Shown here piece by piece: positions 47,831 through 56,781 of a DNA stretch of 64,000 nt. Position 1 is the first letter of the stretch, and every line of letters begins with the position of its first letter. Below the pieces are notes generated by a model. The model searched no databases. It saw only the letters and a program-made list of their open reading frames with translations, and had not been told where the DNA came from. Where the stretch lies: contig CAXXFR010000001.1 of NCBI GenBank assembly GCA_963667455.2, positions 1 to 64,000 on the forward strand. The letters run 5' to 3'. This DNA comes from Bin55 sp963667455. Its GTDB lineage: Bacteria; Pseudomonadota; Gammaproteobacteria; Pseudomonadales; Azotimanducaceae. Both the position numbers and the translations under genes were made by a program.

Positions 47831-49088
47831 GGTGGAGTCTCCTTCCCTTCTGGTCAAAATCAATGTGAATTTCTCGTTGAACGTGAATGGCAACCCGTTT
47901 TCCGGGTGCAACGTACACTGCGTCAAATTCCTGATTGGCACGTTGCGACATCCACATCGCTGAAGCTTGTGCGCTGCCCGCCAGAGTCTTGCCCAAGACA
48001 TACGACCCAGTATCGCCCGTGACGAGTGATTGAATCCCTCGAAGAGGATCGAACGATTGCGTTGTTTCCAGTGATGCTGCCGCTTCGGCAGCTGCTTGGG
48101 ATGCGTTCAACATGGTTTGATAGGCCAAATAGGCTGCGGAATTGCTCTTTCTCTGCCCTGCAATGCACGGAATCCCGTATTCATCGGAAATCCAACCCAA
48201 TGATGACTGGGCAGAACTGTTCCCCGCACCTTCGTCTCCTACGGTTCGAATGGTTCCATCGTCAAACACAAACGTCACTGAGCCCAACTTTCCTGAGACG
48301 CAACCCAGAGTCCAGTCGCCCACTGCGTAGCCACTCCACACCATTCCTTGAATACCATCAACCTTCAGTCCGTTGGCGGCCAAATTCTCACTACCCGTAA
48401 GTACTTTGAATGGCATTGGATCGCTCACTTGGCCATCGATGGGGACTCGCCCGATCAGAGCAGTCATTGCAGTCGAACCAACCAAGGTTGAGTTGCGCGG
48501 AATTGTGACGACAGGAATGGAGTTGGAAGTTCCCTGCTCTTCTACTACTCCGGAAGTCTCGTTCGAGCCTGCGTCGAGCGGCTCGATCCAATAGAAGTGT
48601 GTTGAAGACTGCCCCACTTCGGCTTGAGCAAGTCCGTCCAGACCGAATCCCAGAGGTATGTCGGACCCAGTGGAAACCGTTTCGAGCGATTCCAGTTGTC
48701 TTGTCAACGCCTCTATCTGCTCTCGAAGTGCGTGCACTTCGAGCTCGGAACGCTGGACTACGCTACTTTGGTCCTGGTGGTAGTCCGAAATCTCCCGCGC
48801 GATCTGATTGGAAAAGCTGGTTTCAAGATCGCCGCGTTGCTGATGAAGGTCGGCGTTGTCTCGCCGCAGCGCATCAACTTCTGAAATCAGTTCTCCGACA
48901 TTGGCTGTGAGGGTCTTGATCGTGTCTGCGGGGGAATCGGCTTCGGGTTCCGGCGGTGTCGGTACGTCGCTCAGAAGCTTCGGCGAAGACTCGTCGGAAC
49001 TGCATGTGGTGAGAACCAGAAAGAAGAGACCAAGCAGAGCAACGATCGCAACGATGGGGATGAATTTGTTGTTGATGTTCCAAGGCAT
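47787..49088 (-). CDS. ICE protein TIGR03752/PFL_4705 family (TraB/VirB10-like)
   Basis: 433 residues: an N-terminal membrane anchor (FIPIVAIVALLGLFFLVLTT), a coiled coil (TANVGELISEVDALRRDNAD), then a beta-rich domain with IPRNSTLVGSTAMTALIGRV and DAVYVAPGKRVAIHVQREI near the end. This is the arrangement of TraB/VirB10 channel proteins that bridge both membranes, and matches TIGR03752. It starts one base after the TIGR03749 stop. Confidence 0.92.
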   Translation of the reverse strand: MPWNINNKFIPIVAIVALLGLFFLVLTTCSSDESSPKLLSDVPTPPEPEADSPADTIKTLTANVGELISEVDALRRDNADLHQQRGDLETSFSNQIAREISDYHQDQSSVVQRSELEVHALREQIEALTRQLESLETVSTGSDIPLGFGLDGLAQAEVGQSSTHFYWIEPLDAGSNETSGVVEEQGTSNSIPVVTIPRNSTLVGSTAMTALIGRVPIDGQVSDPMPFKVLTGSENLAANGLKVDGIQGMVWSGYAVGDWTLGCVSGKLGSVTFVFDDGTIRTVGDEGAGNSSAQSSLGWISDEYGIPCIAGQRKSNSAAYLAYQTMLNASQAAAEAAASLETTQSFDPLRGIQSLVTGDTGSYVLGKTLAGSAQASAMWMSQRANQEFDAVYVAPGKRVAIHVQREIHIDFDQKGRRLHHDQMDYADSYRPID

Positions 49089-49089
49089 G

Positions 49090-49866
49090 TCAGAAGCCCA
49101 GTGCCTGAGAAAACTTGCTCTGTGAGATCAAGTAGACGACCGTTCGGTCCGCACCACTGTCGCTTGAAAGCAATCGATAGTGATGGAAGGTTGCTGTCAG
49201 CCAGTTGCCGCGCAGATTCTCGGGGTGCAGTTCAATCGGTTCATCGCTGTCATTGATCACCACCACTGAAGTAAGGTGTAGTCCACCCGAGGTACGCCAA
49301 CTCGCGTAAGGCTTCACTCGTACGGGTAATCCCCGCAAGAGACCTCGAGCTGACTTCGGAGTGGGAGTGGGAGTAAGTCCCTTTGGCCGCGACACTAGCC
49401 GTGCAGGAGCGTAGGCGTGTTGCGCTGCGAATCGAGTGAGAGCAGCGAAATCCAGCTTGTTCAGTTCCTGATTCGATGCGTTGCCTCTCCGGATGTGGAC
49501 GCTCTTGGGCACGACAGTTTCGGATACTCCTGCTACATCCAACACGATCATGGAACCGTCGACTCGAGACCGAGCTAGCAATCGTTGCCTCTCGAACGGC
49601 TGAAGAGCTGTGAAATAGACGGTGCTACCGACGGATTGAACTTTCACCAACTTTCTCAAGTTGGCAGGTACTCCAATGGAAACGCTCTGCGGAAAGTGAA
49701 CCAGTCGCTCTTCTCCGACTTCAAGATCCAGCGGAATCGGAGTCTTGTCCCAAACAAGATCCGTAGCAAAGGCTGTGACGGACGATGTGAATAGCAATAG
49801 AAGAGTAACGAGTTTACACCTCCGCCACAGCCCAGCTTTGTCATTAGATTTCAATTGTTTATTCAT
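49090..49866 (-). CDS. ICE protein TIGR03749/PFL_4704 family (TraK/VirB9-like)
   Basis: 258 residues with a signal peptide (CKLVTLLLLFTSSVTAFA). WDKTPIPLDLEVGEERLVHF and RHYR-type C-terminal FHHYRLLSSDSGADRTVVY match PFL_4704 proteins, secreted core components comparable to TraK/VirB9. It follows the TIGR03746 gene by 2 bases and precedes TIGR03752 by one. Confidence 0.9.
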   Translation of the reverse strand: MNKQLKSNDKAGLWRRCKLVTLLLLFTSSVTAFATDLVWDKTPIPLDLEVGEERLVHFPQSVSIGVPANLRKLVKVQSVGSTVYFTALQPFERQRLLARSRVDGSMIVLDVAGVSETVVPKSVHIRRGNASNQELNKLDFAALTRFAAQHAYAPARLVSRPKGLTPTPTPKSARGLLRGLPVRVKPYASWRTSGGLHLTSVVVINDSDEPIELHPENLRGNWLTATFHHYRLLSSDSGADRTVVYLISQSKFSQALGF

Positions 49867-49868
49867 GT

Positions 49869-50531
49869 TTATTCATCCTCACTGTTTTCCTCTCTAGCAT
49901 CTCCAACTTCGTGCGGTTGCAAACGTCGCGGACCCTCATTGGCAAATCCGTCGAGCGCAAGTCGCCACGGATTCGATTCGGGATCAACCGAATACCGGAC
50001 CACACGTACTGGATATCGAATGTAGGTGCGTTTGATTGCCATTCCCTTCACGGACTCCTGGAGCTCCATGTCGAGCCACACCACCCAGACACCATCCCCT
50101 AAAGGGTTGACTCGCATTTCGCTATAGCCGTGGCCCATGCACTCCTGCATTCCACGCACACGATTGATCAACTCCCCTCGCCGGCCCTTCAGTTCCAGTT
50201 CTTCCTGAAGTTCAGCCTGATACTTGGGAGTCAAGTAAGGAGCAAGACTGAAAATTGCCTTGCCGAAGTCTTCCGCTCCGTTTTCTGGCCAGCGGTTCAG
50301 CTGTTGAAAGATGTAGAACGCAAACGAGTAGACGTTGGAAGGACTCGGTGAATCGGGGGTGACTGCCGCGCCGGACCGAAGATCCGGGGGAATGTGAACA
50401 ACGATGTCATCTGGTGCGCGCAGCAGACTGAACCCCAACACCAGGATGACCAATACCTCGAGTCCAATGACGACCCAAAGGGAACGCAGGTGCGAACGGA
50501 CGTTATCTATTTCGAGTCGATAGCGACGCAT
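49869..50531 (-). CDS. ICE protein TIGR03746/PFL_4703 family (TraE/VirB8-like)
   Basis: 220 residues from ATG 50531; the frame is open to 50603. RRYRLEIDNVRSHLRSLW precedes one membrane segment (VVIGLEVLVILVLGFSLL), and the periplasmic part has VYSFAFYIFQQLNRWPENG, as in PFL_4703. It is the VirB8/TraE-like assembly factor of the inner membrane. It overlaps the TIGR03750 gene by 29 bases. Confidence 0.92.
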   Translation of the reverse strand: MRRYRLEIDNVRSHLRSLWVVIGLEVLVILVLGFSLLRAPDDIVVHIPPDLRSGAAVTPDSPSPSNVYSFAFYIFQQLNRWPENGAEDFGKAIFSLAPYLTPKYQAELQEELELKGRRGELINRVRGMQECMGHGYSEMRVNPLGDGVWVVWLDMELQESVKGMAIKRTYIRYPVRVVRYSVDPESNPWRLALDGFANEGPRRLQPHEVGDAREENSEDE

Positions 50532-50886
50532 GGTCCGTTCTCCCCAAGTCCCAAATTCCCGACCGAATAACGAATGGCGAACCAAGCAGTTTCTTCTTGG
50601 CAAGCCAAATTCTCAATCGCTGTTGATAGAAACCGTCCGGTCGACCAGCTTTCAGCTTTTGAAACACGCCAGCACCCACAACGACACTGGCTACAACACA
50701 TACGCCGGTAGCTCCCAGACCCATGACAATAGCTCCGAAAATCGCTCCTCCAAGGAGGCAAACCGGTAGCCAGAAGCATGTGGCAACCGCAACAATGGCG
50801 AGCAATTCAGTGGTCGAGCAACCTTTGAAGATTGAAGGTTCCTCGTTCATGCGATCCGCAACGCGTTCTTCGGTGGAGTCGCTCAC
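50503..50886 (-). CDS. ICE membrane protein TIGR03750 family (TraL-like)
   Basis: 127 residues from GTG 50886; ATG 50850 is an alternative. VADRMNEEPSIFKGCSTTEL then two membrane helices (AIVAVATCFWLPVCLLGGAI, GLGATGVCVVASVVVGAG) and GRPDGFYQQRLRIWLA match TIGR03750. It is a small TraL/VirB3-like component. GTG 50886 lies 3 bases after the TIGR03745 stop. Confidence 0.88.
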   Translation of the reverse strand: MSDSTEERVADRMNEEPSIFKGCSTTELLAIVAVATCFWLPVCLLGGAIFGAIVMGLGATGVCVVASVVVGAGVFQKLKAGRPDGFYQQRLRIWLAKKKLLGSPFVIRSGIWDLGRTDHASLSTRNR

Positions 50887-50888
50887 GA

Positions 50889-51224
50889 CTAGAAGACACC
50901 TGCGGCTTCGGTCAGCAGATAGCTGGCGAAGATGAGCACAACTGCGCCAACGACGGCAAGAACGCCTACTTCGGCCCACTCAGCCTTGCCTTGCCGAGCT
51001 TCGTTGAACTTCGCGAATCCGACATAGGCAACCCAGAGGAATCCAACCGCGGCGATGGCCAAACCTAGTACTAGGCTTCCATCCTTGATGTAGCCCGAAA
51101 TCAATGCAATCCAATCGCCGTCACTGGGACTGGTGCTTGGAGCAACGGCGGTCGGTAGATCCGCGCGAAGCAAATCGAGAAGTTGAAAGTAGGCCTTCAG
51201 TGCAAAAGTCTGAAAGGTTTTCAT
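50889..51224 (-). CDS. ICE membrane protein TIGR03745 family (pilin-like)
   Basis: 111 residues with two hydrophobic helices (LVLGLAIAAVGFLWVAYVGF, VGVLAVVGAVVLIFASYLL) separated by KFNEARQGKAEWAE, the signature of TIGR03745. Its size and topology suit the major pilin of the G-type system. It precedes TIGR03750 directly. Confidence 0.88.
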   Translation of the reverse strand: MKTFQTFALKAYFQLLDLLRADLPTAVAPSTSPSDGDWIALISGYIKDGSLVLGLAIAAVGFLWVAYVGFAKFNEARQGKAEWAEVGVLAVVGAVVLIFASYLLTEAAGVF

Positions 51225-51265
51225 GTAACTACCTCAAATGTAAAGAGAAAGTGGAATTTGCGTTG

Positions 51266-51496
51266 CTATCGAACGTAGAAGCCCAGGATGAGCAAGACGA
51301 TTGCGGCTCGAACGACCTGCCACAGAAAGTCGTAGATTTCGATCTGACCGAGTCTCCATGCGCGAAATGCTCCGATGGCCACCCATGTGACCCACAGGAG
51401 CGCGAGCACTGCAGTTGCGCCGGCAATTGCGAACAGCAACTCGTTGGCAGCAATGCCTGATCCGGCTCTGAATGCGGCTTCTTGAATGCTGTTCAC
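51266..51496 (-). CDS. ICE membrane protein TIGR03758 family
   Basis: 76 residues with two membrane helices (LLFAIAGATAVLALLWVTWV and IYDFLWQVVRAAIVLLILGF). IGAFRAWRLGQIEIYDFLW is the mark of TIGR03758. It is a small channel or pilin-like component. Its ATG overlaps the RAQPRD stop by 4 bases. Confidence 0.88.
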   Translation of the reverse strand: MNSIQEAAFRAGSGIAANELLFAIAGATAVLALLWVTWVAIGAFRAWRLGQIEIYDFLWQVVRAAIVLLILGFYVR

Positions 51497-51813
51497 TGTC
51501 GGTAGTCCCCCTGCAGCGGTTCAAACGTTCGTGGTTCGGTCGATGGCGAATCGAGATGGTCTTCAATGCCATCCTTGACCCGTTCTAGGTCTTTGCGCAA
51601 CCAGTCGTAACGAAAACGGATGCGTAGAGTTGGATCTGCTTCCCGCTCTGCCTTGTCGATAAGCTTGTCTAGCTGCTCTAGTTCCTCGACGATCTGTTCG
51701 AGTGCTTCGCGTTCGGCGACGATGTCGGCGTGATAGGTGGATCCGCAAACAGCGCAAACCAGCGCGATGCAGAGAATTCGAGCTTTTCTCATTCGTTTCT
51801 CGATAAGGGGCAA
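51493..51813 (-). CDS. RAQPRD family ICE protein
   Basis: 106 residues with a signal peptide (KARILCIALVCAVCGSTYHA) and an alpha-helical mature part, EREALEQIVEELEQLDKLID then RFRYDWLRKDLERVKDGIED, ending GDYRQ. This is the Plasmid_RAQPRD family; the eponymous motif is PSTEPRTFEPL here. It is the first gene of the assembly operon and lies behind the AT-rich motif at 51883 and a palindrome at 51860. Confidence 0.9.
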   Translation of the reverse strand: MPLIEKRMRKARILCIALVCAVCGSTYHADIVAEREALEQIVEELEQLDKLIDKAEREADPTLRIRFRYDWLRKDLERVKDGIEDHLDSPSTEPRTFEPLQGDYRQ

Positions 51814-51859
51814 CGGAAACGAATGATGCGAAGGAGAAGTCGGTTGTTAACCGATTTTC

Positions 51860-51881
51860 AATTCAACGAGTGAGTTGAATT
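51860..51881. repeat. Perfect 8-bp palindrome upstream of RAQPRD
   Basis: AATTCAAC (51860-51867) and GTTGAATT (51874-51881) with a 6-base spacer, about 50 bases before the RAQPRD start and directly next to the promoter-like motif. TCGGTT and AACCGA form a second small inverted pair near 51840. It could be an operator or a leader hairpin. Confidence 0.5.
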
Positions 51882-51882
51882 A

Positions 51883-51901
51883 CTATACTTTTATACAGTA
51901 T
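51883..51901 (-). promoter_or_regulatory. Shared ATACTGTATAAA-type motif, site 1
   Basis: On the minus strand it reads ATACTGTATAAAAGTATAG. The centre resembles a LexA box (CTGT-N8-ATAG, one base off ACAG) and includes a -10-like TATAGT. It lies 70 bases upstream of the RAQPRD start. Related sites are at 55893 and 63727. Confidence 0.55.
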
Positions 51902-52008
51902 CTAAGACCGATGCGAGTTCAGGGTTGCTTCAAGACAGCTTGAGTCAGCTCCAACCGTTCACGAGTCAACTCAAGCGAGAGGATCTCGCGTCGACTGAAT
52001 GAGTTGCT

Positions 52009-52974
52009 CTAAGACGCGGCTCTCAGCAACCTCAATGTCTCCTCGTCGTCGGCAGTTGCAGCAAGATCGACAGGAGTCACACCGTCGTCGTTGGGCTCGA
52101 GCGGGTTCAAACCAGATTCCAGAAGTTTCGAGACTACTTCGGGATTTTGCTCCCACCAAGGGTGTGCGGCAATGTGCAGTGCAGTTGAACCTGAGTGGTC
52201 GCGAACGTTGACGTCACAACCGTTCTCAATGAGGAACTTAACTGTCTTCAATTGCCCTTCTCCAACAGCGACCATCAGTGGTGTTCGACCCGATATCCGA
52301 GAGGCTCTTCGAGGTGCAGACAACTCCCAAACGAGATCGTGTTCGGCTTGGCTTCGTGCATCGATGTCCGCTCCGAGGCTGACGAGTTCTTTCAAGACTT
52401 CAATCCAGGAATAGATGCAAGCCATGGCGAGCGGCGTGAGTCCAAGCGGCGAGAGCAGCTCAATATCCGCACCCGCTTCTATCAGCTGTCGGCAGATCCG
52501 AGGCGCACTGTCCAGGTAACCGTGTGTGGCGGCAACGTGAATTGGATACCAAGTGGCGATATGCATGACCTGAATCTCCCACAGAAAGAACCCGATTCGC
52601 TTGAGCGGACGCGACGGATCATCTCCGGACTTCAACAGGGCATCGATCGATTGTTCTTTTCCCCGGACTAAAGCCCAGCCAAGCGGAGGCAGATGTTCGG
52701 CGAGCTCACCGAGGCTGGATTCATCGGCGAGTTCCTGAATCCGATCCGGCAAACCAAGTGCACAAGCGCTGTGCAAGTCGCATTCGAACCCTGAATCAAG
52801 CAATTTGACGGCGAGGCTAGGTTCATATAACGCTGCAAGTTGCAACAAGGTTAGATCACTTGAGTCAGGTAAGCCAACATTGGATCGATCTTTGGCATGC
52901 TTGCGCAGAATGAGATTGCGAGCACTGGACCATTCTTGGCTCGCTATTGCACTATCGAGGCTTGGATACGGCAA
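52009..52974 (-). CDS. Ankyrin-repeat protein
   Basis: 321 residues from TTG 52974. Ankyrin repeats are clear: LTPLAMACIYSWIEVLKELV, SGRTPLMVAVGEGQLKTVKF, LIENGCDVNVRDHSGSTALH and GVTPVDLAATADDEETLRLL, with weaker repeats from the start (LLQLAALYEPSLAVKLLDSG). There is no export signal, so it probably binds proteins in the cytoplasm. It lies in a cargo spot between RAQPRD and an aldolase gene. Its target is unknown. Confidence 0.88.
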   Translation of the reverse strand: MPYPSLDSAIASQEWSSARNLILRKHAKDRSNVGLPDSSDLTLLQLAALYEPSLAVKLLDSGFECDLHSACALGLPDRIQELADESSLGELAEHLPPLGWALVRGKEQSIDALLKSGDDPSRPLKRIGFFLWEIQVMHIATWYPIHVAATHGYLDSAPRICRQLIEAGADIELLSPLGLTPLAMACIYSWIEVLKELVSLGADIDARSQAEHDLVWELSAPRRASRISGRTPLMVAVGEGQLKTVKFLIENGCDVNVRDHSGSTALHIAAHPWWEQNPEVVSKLLESGLNPLEPNDDGVTPVDLAATADDEETLRLLRAAS

Positions 52975-53109
52975 TTGAAGTTCTATCCGTAGGGTTAGCT
53001 GCTAATGCTGGGGGTTAACCGCTTCGCCTTCATCGGCGAGACCCAGATCGCTGGTCACAGTTGCATCACACACTGAAGAAGAAAAGGAGATCAGTGAGGA
53101 TTGAAGAAG

Positions 53110-53868
53110 CTACCGGCCCATTCCTTCGAACGCCTTCGCCTTGAACGCCCTCGCGCCCATGGCTATCCACGGAATTCCGACAGTAAAGAAGAACCGTACG
53201 CCAATTTCTGCGAAGCGTTGAACGTCGTTGTCCATGGCAAGCGTTCCCGCTGTCCGACCCGCGGCGACGATGCGTCGCAGAGAATCCTCAATCTTTTCTT
53301 GGACAGCTGGATTTCCGACATCTCCAATGTGACCCATCGAAGCGGCAAAGTCCGACGGGGCAACGAAGAACACTCCAATTCCGTCAACTTGAAGAATCTC
53401 GTCCAGGTTTCGCCAGGCTTCAATGTCCTCGATGAGAGCAATGAGCAAAGTCTCGTCGTTGGCTTGATCGAGATAGTCGCGAACCCCGTAGCCTTGTCGG
53501 CTTGTGTAGAGACCGCGCCTACCCAACGGCGGAAACATTCCGCCTTCAACCACGTTTCGCGCTTCTGCCGGTGTGTCCACATGGGGAACGATAATGGCCT
53601 GAGCGCCTCGATCCAGAGTGCGATAAATCAGTCCTTGATCGTTTTGATTTACGCGAACTACCGAGGTCATGCCCCAGATGTCACACGCACGAGTGAGGTT
53701 GCCTAGATCGGCAGCATCGACCCCGCCGTGCTCACCTTCAAGCCAGACACCATCGAATCCGATCGGACCGATTGCGTCAATGTCGTCAGCATGTGTGAGT
53801 CCACCGATGACGAAAGCTGGCTCACCGGCTTCAAGCTTGTGCAGGACTCGGTTTGGACGAAGTTTCAT
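53110..53868 (-). CDS. HpcH/HpaI family aldolase
   Basis: 252 residues of the class II aldolase/citrate lyase beta fold. FDGVWLEGEHGGVD, SVVRVNQNDQGLIYRTLDRG and AQAIIVPHVDTPAEARNVVE match the family, and the metal-binding acidic residue lies in ALIEDIEAW. Members cleave 4-hydroxy-2-oxo acids to pyruvate and an aldehyde. The specific substrate is unknown and no pathway partners are next to it. It is metabolic cargo within the ICE, on the same strand as the transfer genes. Confidence 0.92.
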   Translation of the reverse strand: MKLRPNRVLHKLEAGEPAFVIGGLTHADDIDAIGPIGFDGVWLEGEHGGVDAADLGNLTRACDIWGMTSVVRVNQNDQGLIYRTLDRGAQAIIVPHVDTPAEARNVVEGGMFPPLGRRGLYTSRQGYGVRDYLDQANDETLLIALIEDIEAWRNLDEILQVDGIGVFFVAPSDFAASMGHIGDVGNPAVQEKIEDSLRRIVAAGRTAGTLAMDNDVQRFAEIGVRFFFTVGIPWIAMGARAFKAKAFEGMGR

Positions 53869-54056
53869 AGCCGAGCATTGTAGAGAGTCAGTCTAAAGAT
53901 CTGGCTCAATGCTCGTTACGTGACCATGGACATGGTCACAACCAAGGACGACTCGTCTGAGGTCGAAGTTGCCACGCTCTACGGCGTTTTCTTTCATATC
54001 TAACGAGAAGACACTCGAAGTGCGAACGCACAGTTCCCGTCTTCCTTCGAGCCCGC

Positions 54057-55052
54057 TTAGTCAACCAATCCGTTGGAGTAGCGGATAGTTAACAGTGCGG
54101 ATAATCGCGCGGTGTCTCCGGTAGTGGACCACGTGCTCACGGGTTCGCTGTTGTCCAAGCGTAAATTCGGCGGATGGCTACGCAATAGGTCACCGGTGTA
54201 TTCGCCCGACTCGAATGCAGCGGAATGCTTCCACTGAACCTTGAACCCCATCGACACACGGTCCGTAAACTCACGGTCAATTCCTGCAGCCACTACATAT
54301 CCTTCGTTTACGTCGCGTAATGTCCGTCGTCCCACGCTTACAGTCCCAGCGAGGTTGCGTCGAATTTCGTCAGCGTTCGGCTGCCCAAGTCCGGTCGTTA
54401 TCTGATCGATTTGAGTGCTTCTCGACCAAAGCCAGGAAAAGTCCATTGATGTACGAGCAAGAGACAAGCCCACACCTGCAAAGGGAGTCCACCGTGTCCT
54501 ATTCGCCCAGTCGTGATACACGACCAAAGACAGTTCGTCCGACAATACTGATCCAAGTGTTTCCTCACCTATTGAGAGCTCGTTGCTGATCTTGTCGAAA
54601 TCCGCTCCCATGGCATCAGTCGACGAGACTACCTGGTCGAAGTTCGTTGCGGTGTAGGTGTAGGCGGCGGATACACGAAATCTGGGCGTCAGGCGAAATC
54701 CAACATCCAGCTCACCTGAAAACCCAGAACCGGGTTCAAACGGAGCAAGCCATCCATCTCCAGCACCGCGGTCCGGTGTTGTACAAGCCGGAATCGTGGT
54801 CGCTTCTGGATTGATGTATTCATCGCAAATGCTGGCTCTGTCGTTGCTGCGACTCTCGACTACGACGTCGCGAGAAGTGTTGCCTCCAACGGCGACGCTG
54901 ACATACCACCGAGAACGATCGAACTGGTACGTAGTCTCATCAGCGAGTACAGGTGCCCGACTTGCAAGCACGAGGAAGAGCGACAGTAGTGCGGAGACTG
55001 CTAGTACATCTCCCCTAAAAGGCGGTAGGTTCTTCACTGTAATTTCTCCCAT
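54057..55052 (-). CDS. Outer-membrane beta-barrel protein
   Basis: 331 residues with a signal peptide (LAVSALLSLFLVLASRAPVLA). The mature part has alternating strands with aromatic ends, such as WYVSVAVGGNTSRD, RFRVSAAYTYTATNFDQ, TRWTPFAGVGLSLARTSMDF and YVVAAGIDREFTDRVSMGFK, as in OmpA/OmpW-like porin-family barrels. Two cysteines (about 76 and 89) may bridge an extracellular loop. It could be a surface protein carried by the ICE, for example a phage-receptor mask or mating factor; that role is inference. Confidence 0.8.
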   Translation of the reverse strand: MGEITVKNLPPFRGDVLAVSALLSLFLVLASRAPVLADETTYQFDRSRWYVSVAVGGNTSRDVVVESRSNDRASICDEYINPEATTIPACTTPDRGAGDGWLAPFEPGSGFSGELDVGFRLTPRFRVSAAYTYTATNFDQVVSSTDAMGADFDKISNELSIGEETLGSVLSDELSLVVYHDWANRTRWTPFAGVGLSLARTSMDFSWLWSRSTQIDQITTGLGQPNADEIRRNLAGTVSVGRRTLRDVNEGYVVAAGIDREFTDRVSMGFKVQWKHSAAFESGEYTGDLLRSHPPNLRLDNSEPVSTWSTTGDTARLSALLTIRYSNGLVD

Positions 55053-55230
55053 CAGTTTCCTCTTGTCTTTTCGGCGATTCCCACTCTCGACGTAGCGTTC
55101 GACTTAATGAGCGATGTTAACGGCTTAGCGACAGTGGCGGGTCAAAGTTGCCAAACAGCTCGTTGACAAGAGAGAGTGTGGAGTGATCAGCAAGAACGGT
55201 TCAGCACCACCTTCTGAGTCCCTAAACGGC

Positions 55231-55824
55231 TCAACGCTCTTGGTTTGCTCGAATGTCGGCCAGTTTGGCTTCGTCTTCGACCCATCGCTCCGTGAGAAGC
55301 CAAATGCTTCTCAAAGAAACATCGGATTCTTCCGCCAGATCGATGTAGTCTCTGACCGATCCCAGTCTGCCACTTGCGTCCTTGCGGTCGGAAGCCTTCC
55401 ACATGTCCCACAACCGATCCACTTCCTCTTCCGTCGGCTCTTGAGGCCTGCCGGCATTTGTCAGCCCAATGCTTGCCCTTCGCCGTCGTGTGTACTCTCT
55501 AGTGCTCGAACCAAAGAAATCACGAACCATTTCATAGGGAGCATCCCTATCGATGAGGGCTTGTAGATCGTCCTCGATCTCAGTCTGAGACTTCATGTAG
55601 CGCACCATCGACCAAAACAGCTCTCGATTGAAGCTGACGGTCACACAGTGCGAGCGGATCGATCCAGCGTGATATAGGTCTCGGATCCCGATGCGCTTCA
55701 GCTCATCGATTTCCTTCTGCCCGATCTGCAATTGTCGAAGCGCAGCGTAATCGCCTTCGGCGATGCATCGGACGGCGTAGATCAATACGGCCGACATCAA
55801 TTCGGCCTCTTTGGTCTTCATCAT
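55231..55824 (-). CDS. DUF2857 family ICE protein
   Basis: 197 residues. LIYAVRCIAEGDYAALRQL, NRELFWSMVRYMKSQTEIE and YEMVRDFFGSSTREYTRRRR follow the DUF2857 pattern found in ICEs. The Arg-rich stretch suggests DNA binding, perhaps in regulation. It is preceded by the shared AT-rich motif 69 bases upstream, so it may be expressed with the RAQPRD operon under one control. It usually lies nearer the replication end of such elements, so its place here, between the cargo and TIGR03747, is unusual. Confidence 0.8.
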   Translation of the reverse strand: MMKTKEAELMSAVLIYAVRCIAEGDYAALRQLQIGQKEIDELKRIGIRDLYHAGSIRSHCVTVSFNRELFWSMVRYMKSQTEIEDDLQALIDRDAPYEMVRDFFGSSTREYTRRRRASIGLTNAGRPQEPTEEEVDRLWDMWKASDRKDASGRLGSVRDYIDLAEESDVSLRSIWLLTERWVEDEAKLADIRANQER

Positions 55825-55892
55825 ATCGACTACCAGTCAACGTTGAACAGTAAGTTGGTTGCATGTGCTGAGATGTCCTCTTGCATGTCTAA

Positions 55893-55915
55893 CTATATAT
55901 TTATGTACAGTATTC
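55893..55915 (-). promoter_or_regulatory. Shared ATACTGTATAAA-type motif, site 2
   Basis: On the minus strand it reads ATACTGTACATAAATATATAG, 69 bases before the DUF2857 start, nearly the same distance as site 1 from RAQPRD. The spacing between the halves is two bases longer than at site 1. Confidence 0.5.
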
Positions 55916-55984
55916 TACAGCATGCCCGTTCGTTTTCAGAGATATCGAGCGAAAGTGCCCAAATAATATCGGTATATCAATAAG

Positions 55985-56704
55985 TTATAGGTACTTCTTA
56001 AAGCGATACGCCGCTATCGAAACCAGCACTCCAATGCATCCGCTGAATACGGCAACGACCCATGCGATCGAAAGAGTCCAAGGCCAGACAATGAGCGTAG
56101 CCACAAAACCAATAGTGCACGGGCCAACCAGTCTACGTGCAGCGTTGTAGAACCACGAACTCTCTCTGCCTCCCGACCAACGGCGAACTTCCCGCTTCAC
56201 CAAGCCATCGACCAATCCCACAGCCGACAAGATCAGTAGCGGAATCGATCCCACAGTCATTGCCGCGATTCGGTAAGTCAGTTCGTTGAGAAACTCCAAC
56301 GCTACCAATGTGCGGTCTGCAAGTGCACGTCCCACTGTCCGCACCGAGTGATTGAGCGGCGATACGGATTCCGAGTGTTGCTTCTCACTCTGTCTGACTC
56401 GAGTGAGCCATACTTCGAAGGGTCCTACGGCTGTCGCCAGCCACTCTCGGTACTGTTGACTCAATCCATCAACGTAAGAAACAAGGTGTGAACTTCCCGC
56501 TTGGGCTTCGAGAAGCCGTCGTTCAACTTCAGTGCGGTCGCGCAGTCGCGATCCTTCGTGCTGGCTCCACAAGTGATCCATCCCGACGAACTCCACAACA
56601 ATCGAAATAAGAGTCGCAAACACCAACGTCGAAAGAACCTTGAGCCCCAGTCCCACAGTGGAGGTGAACAGATTGGGAGTGGGCTGCGAGTGCGGCTTGG
56701 GCAT
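55985..56704 (-). CDS. ICE membrane protein TIGR03747/PFL_4697 family
   Basis: 239 residues with about four membrane helices: LSTLVFATLISIVVEFVGM near the start, IAAMTVGSIPLLILSAVGLV in the middle, then GFVATLIVWPWTLSIAWVVA and a final helix. VDGLVKREVRRWSGGRES is a family mark. It is an inner-membrane component that lies next to TraD in this class and may help coupling. It begins 78 bases after the TraD stop. Confidence 0.9.
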   Translation of the reverse strand: MPKPHSQPTPNLFTSTVGLGLKVLSTLVFATLISIVVEFVGMDHLWSQHEGSRLRDRTEVERRLLEAQAGSSHLVSYVDGLSQQYREWLATAVGPFEVWLTRVRQSEKQHSESVSPLNHSVRTVGRALADRTLVALEFLNELTYRIAAMTVGSIPLLILSAVGLVDGLVKREVRRWSGGRESSWFYNAARRLVGPCTIGFVATLIVWPWTLSIAWVVAVFSGCIGVLVSIAAYRFKKYL

Positions 56705-56781
56705 CCTAGGGATGGCTGACTGCTACGCCGATTCGACTGCACTCACCAACGAGACTCATGCATCAGGCAGTTGCGTTCACA

